From Chryseobacterium salivictor (GTDB lineage Bacteria; Bacteroidota; Bacteroidia; Flavobacteriales; Weeksellaceae): a DNA stretch of 64,000 bases. Below the pieces are notes generated by a model. It worked only from the letters and a program-made list of their open reading frames with translations. It had not been told where the DNA came from and made no database searches. Where the stretch lies: the NCBI RefSeq assembly GCF_004359195.1, contig NZ_CP037954.1, positions 3,075,454-3,139,453 on the forward strand, given 5' to 3'. Shown here one piece after another: positions 1 through 6,926 of the stretch (position 1 is its first letter; the number at the start of each line of letters is the position of its first letter). The position numbers and the translations under genes were made by a program.

Positions 1-2
1 CG

Positions 3-71
3 GAACTGGTAAAACTATATCAATTTTTTGAAGAATTAAAGACGAATCAAACCTGGACAAAAATCGACTGA
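3..71 (+). CDS. C-terminal fragment of a protein entering from the left
   Basis: Only the last 22 codons and a TGA stop lie in the window. They read as a plausible soluble helix rich in Glu, Lys, Phe and Gln, ending in TWTKID. There is no start codon because the gene begins outside the window. The other two frames of this strand stop within ten codons, which weakly favours this frame. The family cannot be recognised from so short a tail. Confidence 0.4.
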   Translation, partial: ELVKLYQFFEELKTNQTWTKID

Positions 72-192
72 TTAATCCAACAGGGAATCTCTTTAAATTT
101 TATCATTTCAATTGGGTAAAATAGGTGATAAGAATGAGCAAGCGCCTCCTTTATGAGCTTAATTACCGCAATAGGTTCCATCTTTAAAAAAC

Positions 193-240
193 TTTGTGAC
201 TTTGTGGTTAAATAAAATTTGTGACTTTGTGGTTAAATAA
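193..240. repeat. 25-bp tandem repeat, R1-arm-like
   Basis: Two adjacent copies, starting at 193 and 218, of a sequence beginning TTTGTGACTTTGTGG. It resembles the right arm of the R1 palindromes found at 5.0, 8.1, 9.3 and 45.1 kb, but with three T instead of four between the conserved G/C positions. Confidence 0.7.
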
Positions 241-294
241 TATTTAGTAATTAAAAATGCTAAAAATAAAAAAACTATCTTTGCACCACTAAAT

Positions 295-318
295 TCCTTC
301 TTTGCGGAAGGATTTTTT
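295..318 (+). terminator. Possible short intrinsic terminator
   Basis: TCCTTC (295-300) pairs with GAAGGA (307-312) around a 6-nt loop and is followed by six T. The stem is short. It lies just after a promoter-like box (276-283), so it could also be part of a very short leader transcript. Confidence 0.35.
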
Positions 319-450
319 ATGGACGTAGTCATTCTAGATGAATCCGCTTCCTGCGGAACTGAAAACCCAAAAAGTTTTTTTACTTCATTTTTCTTCGTTA
401 CATATACTATAGAATGACACGAGTTTCATTTTAATTAAAAAATATTTCAT

Positions 451-1704
451 TTGAATTTTACCGACTTAAACTTAATTGATCCTATCGCAAAAGCGCTTAA
501 GGAAGAGGGTTACACCCAACCAACACCTATTCAGCAAAAATCGATTCCCCACATTTTACAAGGCAGAGATTTACTGGGAACCGCACAGACCGGAACCGGA
601 AAAACAGCAGCATTTGCCATTCCGATCCTCCAGAATTTAGCCACTAAAAACGTTAAAAGCAATCACGTCAAAGTTTTGATCCTAACCCCAACCCGGGAAT
701 TAGCCATTCAGATTGATGAGAGTTTTAAATCGTACGGAAGACATTTGAGATTACGAAATCTCGTGGTTTTCGGTGGTGTAAAACAGGCCGCACAGGAAAA
801 TGCCCTGAAAAGAGGCGTTGATATTTTAGTAGCCACACCGGGAAGGTTACTGGATTTTATTTCACAGGGAATTATTTCACTGAAGCATCTTGAAGTTTTC
901 GTTTTAGACGAGGCAGACAGAATGCTCGATATGGGATTTGTGCACGATGTGAAGAGAATCATCAAATTACTTCCCCCAAAAAGACAAACCCTTTTCTTCT
1001 CGGCAACGTTCCCGGAAGAAATTAATAAACTGGCGAGTTCCATGCTTACCAATCCTGTAAAAGTGGAAGTAGCACCCGTTTCTGCAACCGCAGATACCAT
1101 TCAGCAGAAAGTATATTTTGTAGATAAAGACAACAAACTCGATTTGTTAACCCATATTTTACAAAATGACATCCGCGAATCTGTTTTGGTATTTTCAAGA
1201 ACAAAACACGGCGCTGATAAAATCGCAAGAAAGTTGCAAAGTCACAAAATTTCCGCAGAAGCCATTCACGGAAACAAATCCCAGAATGCAAGACAGAATG
1301 CACTTTCCAACTTCAAGTCCGGAAAAACCAGGATCCTGGTGGCAACAGATATTGCAGCCAGAGGAATCGATATCGATGAACTGAAATATGTCGTTAACTT
1401 CGAATTGTCCGACGTTTCTGAAACCTATGTTCACCGTATCGGAAGAACCGGAAGAGCCGGTGCAGAAGGAAGTTCGATTTCTTTTGTTGATGGGTTGGAT
1501 CTTGTCAATTTAAAGAATACAGAGAAACTGATCGGTAAGAAAATTCCGGTTGAGAAGGAGCATCCTTTCCATACTGAGAATTTGGTTGCTGAGAAAAGAG
1601 ATTCTAACAACAAACCATTTAGACCAAGACCACCCCAAGGAAATTCTGCGAGCGGTCACAGTAAAAAGCCGAATAATAAAAGTAATTTCACGAGAAACAG
1701 ATAG
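451..1704 (+). CDS. DEAD-box ATP-dependent RNA helicase (RhlE-like)
   Basis: ATP-dependent RNA helicase of the DEAD-box family, expected to remodel structured RNA in ribosome assembly or RNA decay. All core motifs are present: the Q motif region around residues 24-33, motif I AQTGTGKT (45-52), PTRELA (80-85), TPGR (129-132), DEAD (153-156), SAT (184-186), the motif V region ending ARGIDI (about 303-308) and HRIGRTGR (328-335). A basic, Asn/Lys/Arg-rich tail (from about 385) probably binds RNA. The length (417 aa) suits the RhlE group. The start is TTG: no in-frame ATG fits upstream, and homologous proteins typically begin MNFTDL as here. A strong bidirectional hairpin follows. A diverged copy of its last 22 codons lies at 2556-2621. 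Confidence 0.95.
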   Translation: MNFTDLNLIDPIAKALKEEGYTQPTPIQQKSIPHILQGRDLLGTAQTGTGKTAAFAIPILQNLATKNVKSNHVKVLILTPTRELAIQIDESFKSYGRHLRLRNLVVFGGVKQAAQENALKRGVDILVATPGRLLDFISQGIISLKHLEVFVLDEADRMLDMGFVHDVKRIIKLLPPKRQTLFFSATFPEEINKLASSMLTNPVKVEVAPVSATADTIQQKVYFVDKDNKLDLLTHILQNDIRESVLVFSRTKHGADKIARKLQSHKISAEAIHGNKSQNARQNALSNFKSGKTRILVATDIAARGIDIDELKYVVNFELSDVSETYVHRIGRTGRAGAEGSSISFVDGLDLVNLKNTEKLIGKKIPVEKEHPFHTENLVAEKRDSNNKPFRPRPPQGNSASGHSKKPNNKSNFTRNR

Positions 1705-1835
1705 TTTTTTTCATCCCGTTTTAATAATGGGACTGAGCAAAACGAAGAAAGTGTCTCAATACTCCAACTAACCCTCAGAGATTCTAATATTTGAACCCTA
1801 TGCTCGAACAGGAGTCCGTGAGAAAACCATAAAAA

Positions 1836-1865
1836 AAGCCGTTTCATATAGTTATGAGACGGCTT
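1836..1865. terminator. Bidirectional terminator between helicase and toxin
   Basis: A 13-bp stem (1836-1848 with 1853-1865, one G-U wobble) and a 4-nt loop. A run of A precedes it and T-rich sequence follows, so it can end transcripts from the helicase (+) and from the toxin-antitoxin pair (-). Confidence 0.85.
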
Positions 1866-1868
1866 CTT

Positions 1869-2159
1869 TTATTTGGGCTTCTTTTCAGGATTTTGTGGGG
1901 TATTAAAAACCGAATAAACAACAACTTTTTGTTCTTCAATTTCAAAAATGATCAGATATGGGAACTTTCGAATGTAGGCTTCACGATAACTTTTATACTT
2001 ACCTTCGAAGTGTTTGGGGCTTTCACAAATTCTTTCAAAATATTGATCCAGTTCTTTCAAAAATTTCTCGCCCAATCCAAACTTTTTGCTTTCGTAATAC
2101 AAATAAGCATCAATAATCTCTAAATCTGCTTCTTCTACAATTTCCAGTTCGTAAATCAT
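1869..2159 (-). CDS. ParE/RelE-type toxin of a type II toxin-antitoxin pair
   Basis: A 96-aa protein with the pattern of the ParE/RelE toxin superfamily: an N-terminal strand (YELEIVEEAD), a helical pair with YYESKKFGLGEKF, a central PKHFEGKYKSYREAYIRKFPY segment and a final strand. ParE members poison gyrase, whereas RelE members cleave mRNA on the ribosome. The sequence alone does not decide between them, although the Arg/Lys/Phe-Pro segment is ParE-like. Its ATG overlaps the antitoxin stop by 4 bp (ATGA), so translation is probably coupled. Confidence 0.82.
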   Translation of the reverse strand: MIYELEIVEEADLEIIDAYLYYESKKFGLGEKFLKELDQYFERICESPKHFEGKYKSYREAYIRKFPYLIIFEIEEQKVVVYSVFNTPQNPEKKPK

Positions 2160-2389
2160 TTTACGGCTGCTCTTGCTTTGGTTTTTACTTCTTCCCAGGT
2201 ATAGGATTTGGATTCCCCTTTTAAATGTCTTTCTTTCCTGTTGTCCAATTCTTCATAAAAAGAGTCGGGATTCATTGGCGCTGTTTCTTGCTCAGTTAAG
2301 ATGATTGCATTGATAATCCTTAAAATTCTTTCATCGGCATGATCAATAAATTCATGAATTTTTTTTCTAATATCCAATGTAGTTTCCAT
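2156..2389 (-). CDS. Antitoxin partner of the ParE-type toxin
   Basis: A 77-aa, strongly charged protein directly upstream of the toxin and overlapping it by 4 bp. The N-terminal half (TLDIRKKIHEFIDHADERIL) looks like the short dimerising helical domain seen in Bacteroidetes addiction-module antitoxins. The C-terminal half (KGESKSYTWEEVKTKAR) looks like the extended toxin-wrapping tail, ending in EEVK as in many Phd/StbD-like partners. Assignment rests on position, size and this tail. No DNA-binding motif is certain. A TACATTTG -7 box lies about 22 bp upstream. Confidence 0.75.
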   Translation of the reverse strand: METTLDIRKKIHEFIDHADERILRIINAIILTEQETAPMNPDSFYEELDNRKERHLKGESKSYTWEEVKTKARAAVK

Positions 2390-2411
2390 TTCTAAGGTGT
2401 ATTTATACTTT

Positions 2412-2419
2412 CAAATGTA
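2412..2419 (-). promoter_or_regulatory. Predicted -7 box of the toxin-antitoxin promoter
   Basis: TACATTTG on the - strand matches the Bacteroidetes -7 consensus TAnnTTTG. It lies about 22 bp before the antitoxin ATG. No clear -33 TTTG is seen at the usual distance. Confidence 0.5.
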
Positions 2420-2468
2420 CTAAAATTTATCTTATCCGATGGAACTGTTTGACTGTATTTTGCGCGAT

Positions 2469-2555
2469 CTACTTAGAAAACATCCGCAATGTATTTTCCG
2501 TCGTAATCCTATCAATTTCAGAAAAGTCTTTCCCGTAAATATTCACCAGTTTTCT
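2469..2555 (-). pseudogene. Orphan 3' end of a tatD-like gene
   Basis: Read on the - strand, 29 codons ending in TAG encode a TatD C-terminus (KLVNIYGKDFSEID followed by RITTENTLRMFSK). They align with the end of the intact TatD at 4068-4832 (KLVNIYNKDFSEIG, ITTDNAGRIFNR) but are clearly diverged. The fragment stops at 2555, where a helicase tail in the opposite orientation begins. Confidence 0.8.
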
Positions 2556-2621
2556 GGAAATTCTGCGGGCGGTCACAGTAAAAAGCCGAATAATAAAAGT
2601 AATTTTTCGAGAGGAAAATAG
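2556..2621 (+). pseudogene. Orphan 3' end of the DEAD-box helicase gene
   Basis: A diverged copy of the last 66 bp of the helicase gene (1639-1704), in the same frame and ending in the same TAG. It encodes NSAGGHSKKPNNKSNFSRGK, where the intact gene has NSASGHSKKPNNKSNFTRNR. It is joined back to back with the tatD tail at 2555/2556. An apparent 60-codon frame from 2439 across the junction is chimeric and not a real gene. Confidence 0.85.
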
Positions 2622-2643
2622 CTTTTCGCTAAAAAAAAACATT

Positions 2644-2690
2644 TGCCACGAACCCGCGAATTAATTATTTGTGAATTCGTGGCATTTTTT
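2644..2690. terminator. Terminator hairpin, outer copy
   Basis: Stem TGCCACGAA/TTCGTGGCA with an inner AATT pairing. A run of nine A lies just left (2631-2639) and six T lie right, so it can work in both directions. It is probably the original terminator of the leftward acyltransferase transcript. Confidence 0.7.
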
Positions 2691-2883
2691 ATAGATTTCG
2701 TTTGTTAAAAACCGGATTTGCATACATTTCTAAAAGCGCTTGATTCATACAATTATTATTTTTAATAATGCTTAAATTCATTCTTTTGATAAAGAACTGC
2801 TTTTCATTCTCAGTATAATATTTCGAATATAGGGTGCTGTTTTTTAGTAAATCTGCAGCAATGTAATTACTTGGCCAAAGTTG
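2644..2883 (-). pseudogene. Duplicated 3' end of the acyltransferase gene plus terminator hairpin
   Basis: This block repeats 2892-3131 at a 248-bp offset. It contains a hairpin (TGCCACGAA 2644-2652 with TTCGTGGCA 2676-2684) and about 195 bp of the 3' coding end of the adjacent acyltransferase, broken at about 2883. The copies differ at scattered positions, roughly one in ten by eye, so the event is not very recent, or a diverged allele was brought in. Confidence 0.85.
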
Positions 2884-2891
2884 AAAACATA

Positions 2892-2938
2892 TGCCACGAA
2901 CCCGCGAATTAATTATTTGTGAATTCGTGGCATTTTTT
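2892..2938. terminator. Terminator hairpin, inner copy at the acyltransferase stop
   Basis: Same hairpin as at 2644 (stem 2892-2900 with 2924-2932), followed on the + strand by T2933-2938, which overlaps the acyltransferase stop codon. The A-run needed on the left for leftward termination is weaker than at the outer copy. Confidence 0.6.
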
Positions 2939-4058
2939 ATAGATTTCGCTTGTTAAAAACGGGATTTGCGTACATTTCCAAAAACGCTTGCTTCATACAA
3001 TGATTATTTTTAACAATGCTTAAATTCATTCTTTTGATAAAGAATTGCTTTTCCTTTTCAGTATAATATTTCGAATATAGGGTGCTGTTTTTCAGTACAT
3101 CTGCAGCAATATAATTACTTGGCCAAAGTTGGTAACCCTCTATAATTTTTTGGGTTAAAACCTCTGCCAACTGCTGTATTTGCTTATTAGAATTGGAAAC
3201 CGCGTTTTCAATATCCGTATAAATCTCATCTTCTATCTTGCCAAAATGCAGGTGAATTCTTTTCTTTTGGCCAGAGACGCCCGTCATAATATTGAGAAAA
3301 TCTTCGTTTTTGTGCTTTTCCTGATTCAGTTGATCTGCGCACATTTTTTCAACTTTCAATTTGTCTGTCGGGTCTAACTCATACGAAATAGAAACAGGTA
3401 CTACTTTTAATTTTTTAAAATAGGAACAAGGTTTACTTTGCGCATCAAACATCGAAATCATTTTCAAAACGCCAACCTGGGTGAAATCATTACCATCTTT
3501 AGCACGACCTTCCCGCTGCGCAATCCAAACCGAGCGATGTTCACTGGTTAATAACTGGAAAATATATTCAGATAAAAGTTTGCTGTTTTCTAAAAGTTCC
3601 CTTGGCGCTGCACTACGTTTTACAAAAAAATTACGGTTTAGTTTTGCCAAAATAAGGTACAAATCTCTTTGCACCAAATTATCTCCAATAACCGATGCTG
3701 TAAGATTTAAACCTTTCTCTAACAAAGCGAAATTTAACAAACACGTGTCTAAAAGAATATCCCGGTGATTGGAAATAAAAAGATACGATTCATTTTTATT
3801 CAAATTTTCTGCTCCGGAAATCGTAAATCCGTCAGAACTTGCTTTCAAAACATTCTTGATGCTTGGGTAAATAATGGCTTTCTGAAAATCTTCGATCGAA
3901 TGAATATCGCCAACAATCTGCTGTATTTTTTCATCTGAAATATTGGGAAGACTATAATGCAGAAGAAGTTTCATCATAGGATGGCGCATTATAAAGCGTA
4001 TTGCAGGATTCACTTCTTCGGGATGATAAAATCTTATACTGTCGAATTTCTCTTTCAT
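2937..4058 (-). CDS. 1-acyl-glycerol-3-phosphate acyltransferase family protein (PlsC-like)
   Basis: A 373-aa protein with an acyltransferase core in the middle. The catalytic region is SNHRDILLD at 96-104. A substrate-binding block (FFVKRSA) follows, and then WIAQREGRAKDGND, which matches the EGxR-type motif. The family transfers acyl chains from acyl-ACP or acyl-CoA to glycerol phosphate backbones at the inner membrane. Spacing from His98 to Asp104 is one residue longer than the classical HX4D. Asp100 could instead serve, or this is a subfamily feature. It is the second gene of a leftward pair, 9 bp after tatD. Its 3' end is partly duplicated downstream. The lipid substrate is not decided by sequence. 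Confidence 0.82.
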   Translation of the reverse strand: MKEKFDSIRFYHPEEVNPAIRFIMRHPMMKLLLHYSLPNISDEKIQQIVGDIHSIEDFQKAIIYPSIKNVLKASSDGFTISGAENLNKNESYLFISNHRDILLDTCLLNFALLEKGLNLTASVIGDNLVQRDLYLILAKLNRNFFVKRSAAPRELLENSKLLSEYIFQLLTSEHRSVWIAQREGRAKDGNDFTQVGVLKMISMFDAQSKPCSYFKKLKVVPVSISYELDPTDKLKVEKMCADQLNQEKHKNEDFLNIMTGVSGQKKRIHLHFGKIEDEIYTDIENAVSNSNKQIQQLAEVLTQKIIEGYQLWPSNYIAADVLKNSTLYSKYYTEKEKQFFIKRMNLSIVKNNHCMKQAFLEMYANPVFNKRNL

Positions 4059-4067
4059 GATCTTTCT

Positions 4068-4832
4068 TTACCTATTAAAAATGCGACCTGCATTGTCCGT
4101 TGTAATCTGCCCGATTTCAGAAAAATCTTTATTATAGATATTCACAAGTTTTCCAACCACCAAATCCAGATAAGAACTTTCATTCCTTTTGCCACGGTGC
4201 GGAACCGGCGCCAAATAAGGCGAATCGGTTTCCAGGACTATTTTATCTAAAGGAATCTGATCTAAAAACTGATCGATTTTTCCGTTTTTAAAGGTGACTA
4301 CTCCACCGATTCCTAAAATGAAATTCAAATCCATGGCTCTTTTTGCCTGAGCCAAATCTCCGGAAAAACAGTGGAAAATACCGCGCAGTTTGGGATTTTT
4401 TTTGCGGTCTAAAACTTCAAATGTCTCGTCGAAACTTTCTCTGGTGTGAATCACAATCGGCAGATCTCTTTCAACCGCCCAGTCGATCTGCTGTTCGAAA
4501 GCGTTCACCTGAATATCCAAAGTCGTTTTATCCCAATACAGATCAATACCAATCTCTCCGATCGCGGCAAACGGCCTTTTGTTTAAATATTCTTCAACCA
4601 GTTTGAGTTCCTGTAGCCAGCTTTCAGGTTTTACATAACACGGGTGAAGTCCCATCATGGAGAAAATCCGGTTCGGATACTCCCTTTCCAAAGCGAGCAT
4701 TTTTTCGTGGGTTTCAGAATTGATGGCGGGCAGATAGAATTTGGAAACTCCTTTTGCAAGAGCTCTGTCGATCATTTCTTTTCGGTCGTTATCGAATTCT
4801 TCGGAATATAGGTGGGTGTGGGTATCGATCAT
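4068..4832 (-). CDS. tatD: TatD-family metal-dependent hydrolase (DNase)
   Basis: A 254-aa TIM-barrel amidohydrolase of the TatD family, known for 3'-5' DNase activity and a role in DNA repair or fragmentation. Metal ligands are in the usual order: HTH (His5, His7), Glu93 in GEIGID, His129 in VIHTRES, His154 in HCFSGD and Asp203 in ETDSPYLAP. The PHRGKRNE block after Asp203 is typical. Length is normal. The acyltransferase starts 9 bp downstream, so the two are probably co-transcribed. A diverged C-terminal fragment of a second TatD lies at 2469-2555. Confidence 0.92.
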   Translation of the reverse strand: MIDTHTHLYSEEFDNDRKEMIDRALAKGVSKFYLPAINSETHEKMLALEREYPNRIFSMMGLHPCYVKPESWLQELKLVEEYLNKRPFAAIGEIGIDLYWDKTTLDIQVNAFEQQIDWAVERDLPIVIHTRESFDETFEVLDRKKNPKLRGIFHCFSGDLAQAKRAMDLNFILGIGGVVTFKNGKIDQFLDQIPLDKIVLETDSPYLAPVPHRGKRNESSYLDLVVGKLVNIYNKDFSEIGQITTDNAGRIFNR

Positions 4833-4988
4833 TGGGGTCTGAGTTACGTGTTATTTTAAATGAAAATTTGAACCATTAAGCAAGATGAAGGAATTAAGAT
4901 CATTAAGTTTTAAAATGTTTCGGATTTAATTAGAGCCATTTAAAATTTCATTCAAACTGATTCTTTACTAGTTTAGGCAATTTTTTTT

Positions 4989-5087
4989 AACCACAAAAGT
5001 CACAAAAGAAGAATACCGAAATCTGAAAATCTTTGTGAACTTTTATTCATCCTCTATTTCCTTTAAACTTTTGTGACTTTTGTGGTT
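4989..5087. repeat. R1 palindromic element, perfect 20-bp arms
   Basis: AACCACAAAAGTCACAAAAG at 4989-5008 is repeated in exact reverse complement at 5068-5087, with 59 bp between. It fills the gap between tatD and the GSCFA gene (4833-5126), which has no gene. It is the cleanest member of the R1 family. It could fold as a long hairpin at the 3' side of the GSCFA gene. Confidence 0.85.
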
Positions 5088-5126
5088 TTGTCTCTTTGGT
5101 TTTTTATTTTACATCTATCACGGTTT

Positions 5127-6077
5127 TCAAAATATTTTATGTTTCACTTTCGCCTGCTGTATTGAAATCCTTGCTTTCAGCTTTTCTAAAAACTCCTGGT
5201 ATTTCGGATTTTTTTCATCAGAGGTTTTATGGTCTAAGGATTTGGCGATTTTTAAATTCTCCTCGATGAAATCCATGGTCTCATCGGAAAAATAAGCATT
5301 CCCGAATTTCTCCCAGATATACCTGACCGCCTGATTATTGGGATGAATCAAATCTTCTTTGTAAAAACGGTAATCGCGCAAATCGTCCATTAAAATTTCA
5401 TAAACCGGCAGGTAATGGCAGTTTTCAAATTGTGGCAACATCTCGTGAATGGCGGTAATCAATTTCGATTTGCTCAGATTGTTTTCCACCATTCCGTCTT
5501 TGGTGTGGCGGACGGGCGAAACGGTAAACAAAATCTGAACGTTCGGTTTCGCAATATCTTTCAGATTAACGATGGTTTCATACATCGCATCCGTCAGTTC
5601 AAGATTCGTCAGCAGTCTTTTTTCAAAATACTTTGCCGGAATTTTATGACAGTTCGCCACGGGTTTTTTCTTCGGCAAAAATTCATAAATAAAGGAAGTT
5701 CCGTACGTAATTAAAATCCAGTTCGTATTTTGTAAAAACCGGTTGCCGGTCTCAATCTGCGAATTTATTTTTTCTAAAGTCTGATGAAGAAACCGGGAAT
5801 TAAAGGAGCTGTGATGGTCCAGTGAAATCACTTCTTCATTGAAACTGATCAGATCGGACTCTTCATACCATCGGGCATCGTGTAATTTTTTGACCGCATG
5901 ATTAATGGAGAACGGGTTAAAAATGGTCCCGAAAGGATTATTAAAAGTTTGTAACTGTCCGCTCTGAAGCAGATCACTCATTTCAGTGGCAAAGCAGGAA
6001 CCGATGGAAAAGATCTGGTCTTCAACTTCAATTTTAATCTCGGAATTTGGAATCTCTACTTCTGTTCTAAATTTCAT
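5127..6077 (-). CDS. GSCFA domain-containing protein
   Basis: A 316-aa protein carrying the family signature FSIGSCFATEM (GSCFA at residues 26-30), then NNPFGTIFNP and, near the C-terminus, DDLRDYRFYKEDLIHPN. GSCFA proteins resemble SGNH/GDSL hydrolases: a Ser in the GSC block and a D-x-x-H-like pair near the end (DLIHPN) would fit such an active site. Their substrate is unknown. The gene stands alone, with a TGATG-rich simple repeat immediately upstream and an R1 element downstream. Confidence 0.88.
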   Translation of the reverse strand: MKFRTEVEIPNSEIKIEVEDQIFSIGSCFATEMSDLLQSGQLQTFNNPFGTIFNPFSINHAVKKLHDARWYEESDLISFNEEVISLDHHSSFNSRFLHQTLEKINSQIETGNRFLQNTNWILITYGTSFIYEFLPKKKPVANCHKIPAKYFEKRLLTNLELTDAMYETIVNLKDIAKPNVQILFTVSPVRHTKDGMVENNLSKSKLITAIHEMLPQFENCHYLPVYEILMDDLRDYRFYKEDLIHPNNQAVRYIWEKFGNAYFSDETMDFIEENLKIAKSLDHKTSDEKNPKYQEFLEKLKARISIQQAKVKHKIF

Positions 6078-6086
6078 TGGTTAATG

Positions 6087-6162
6087 TGATGATGTGATGA
6101 TGTGGTGATTTGATGATTTGATGATGGGGTGATGTGATATTACGGTGATGGGATGATATGAT
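6087..6162. repeat. TGATG-rich simple repeat
   Basis: A run of degenerate TGATGTGATGATT-like units just upstream of the GSCFA start. It could vary in length by slippage and so affect that gene's promoter spacing. Confidence 0.7.
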
Positions 6163-6178
6163 TTTCAAAGATTTTTTT

Positions 6179-6197
6179 ACCGCAAAAGTCACAAAAG
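6179..6197. repeat. Solo left arm of an R1 element
   Basis: ACCGCAAAAGTCACAAAAG matches the R1 left arm with one change. No partner arm follows within 150 bp. The rest of 6198-6416 shows nothing recognisable. Confidence 0.6.
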
Positions 6198-6416
6198 TTT
6201 TATTTTAACAGTAAGTCAAAAGTCTGCAAAATGCATACGGTATATAAAGGTTAACTTTTAATCTAAAAGATATGCACTCCACTCACCTGTTTATTTAAAA
6301 CAAAATAACCGCAAAATTTGAGGTGATATTTTACTTCTTTTTTTCCTGTCTATAATAACCATTTTAATATACCATCCAAAATAAATCTTAATTTCCCTTC
6401 ATCTCTTAATGTTTCA

Positions 6417-6775
6417 AAATAAGCGGTCTGTTTTATTTAATAACCGTTTAAGCTATTTTCCGAAGGACCTCTTAATTTTCTTAATTTCTTCATTACCTCT
6501 TAATGTTGAAAAAAATAATGTTAAAAAATAAACGGTCTGTTTTATTTAATAACCGTTTAAGCTATTTTCCGAAGGACCTCTTAATTTTCATAATTTCTTC
6601 ATTACCTCTTAATGTTGAAAAAATAATGTTAAAAAATAAACGGTCTGTTTTATTTAATAACCTTTTAAGCAATTCCTTTTCACGTTCCAGTGATGTTTCA
6701 AAAAAAGCGGTCTGTTTTATTTAATAACCGTTTAAGCAATTCCTTTTCACGTTCCAGTAAGGTTTTTAAAAATAA
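6417..6775. repeat. Tandem repeat R3, four units
   Basis: Units begin CGGTCTGTTTTATTTAATAA at about 6424, 6533, 6641 and 6708, giving periods of about 109, 108 and 67 bp. The first two are near-identical (109 bp). The third loses its second half and takes another tail (AATTCCTTTTCACGTTCCAG), which the fourth shares. A 73-codon frame through the repeat is a by-product and is not called. 6776-6926 holds no feature. Related CTGTTTTATT stretches occur at 8.13, 9.31 and 63.07 kb. Confidence 0.85.
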
Positions 6776-6926
6776 TTTCCGAAGAAATCTTAATTCCCCT
6801 TCATCCCTTAATGGTTAAAAAAAGACAAAAATTAAAGTTCTGAAAACCCCTCTGCGTTAAAATATTCACCTGAACAGATTCCCAGCAAAAGCCAGCTGCT
6901 TTCATTTCTTTGATTTAAATAATGCG

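Larger units (their letters stand above)
72..450. other. Gene-free stretch upstream of the helicase
   Basis: No convincing gene. It holds a 25-bp tandem repeat of R1-like sequence (193-240), a promoter-like box TATCTTTG at 276-283 and a short hairpin with T-run at 295-318. A 31-codon ATG frame from about 319 has no recognisable features and is not called. Confidence 0.6.

Noticed and set aside
2439..2621. 60-codon frame on the + strand
   Set aside because: Its first half is the antisense of a tatD tail and its second half is a copied helicase tail, so it is chimeric debris.
6503..6724. 73-codon frame with repeated KIMLKNKRSVLFNN
   Set aside because: It runs through tandem R3 DNA, and the peptide repeat only mirrors the DNA repeat.
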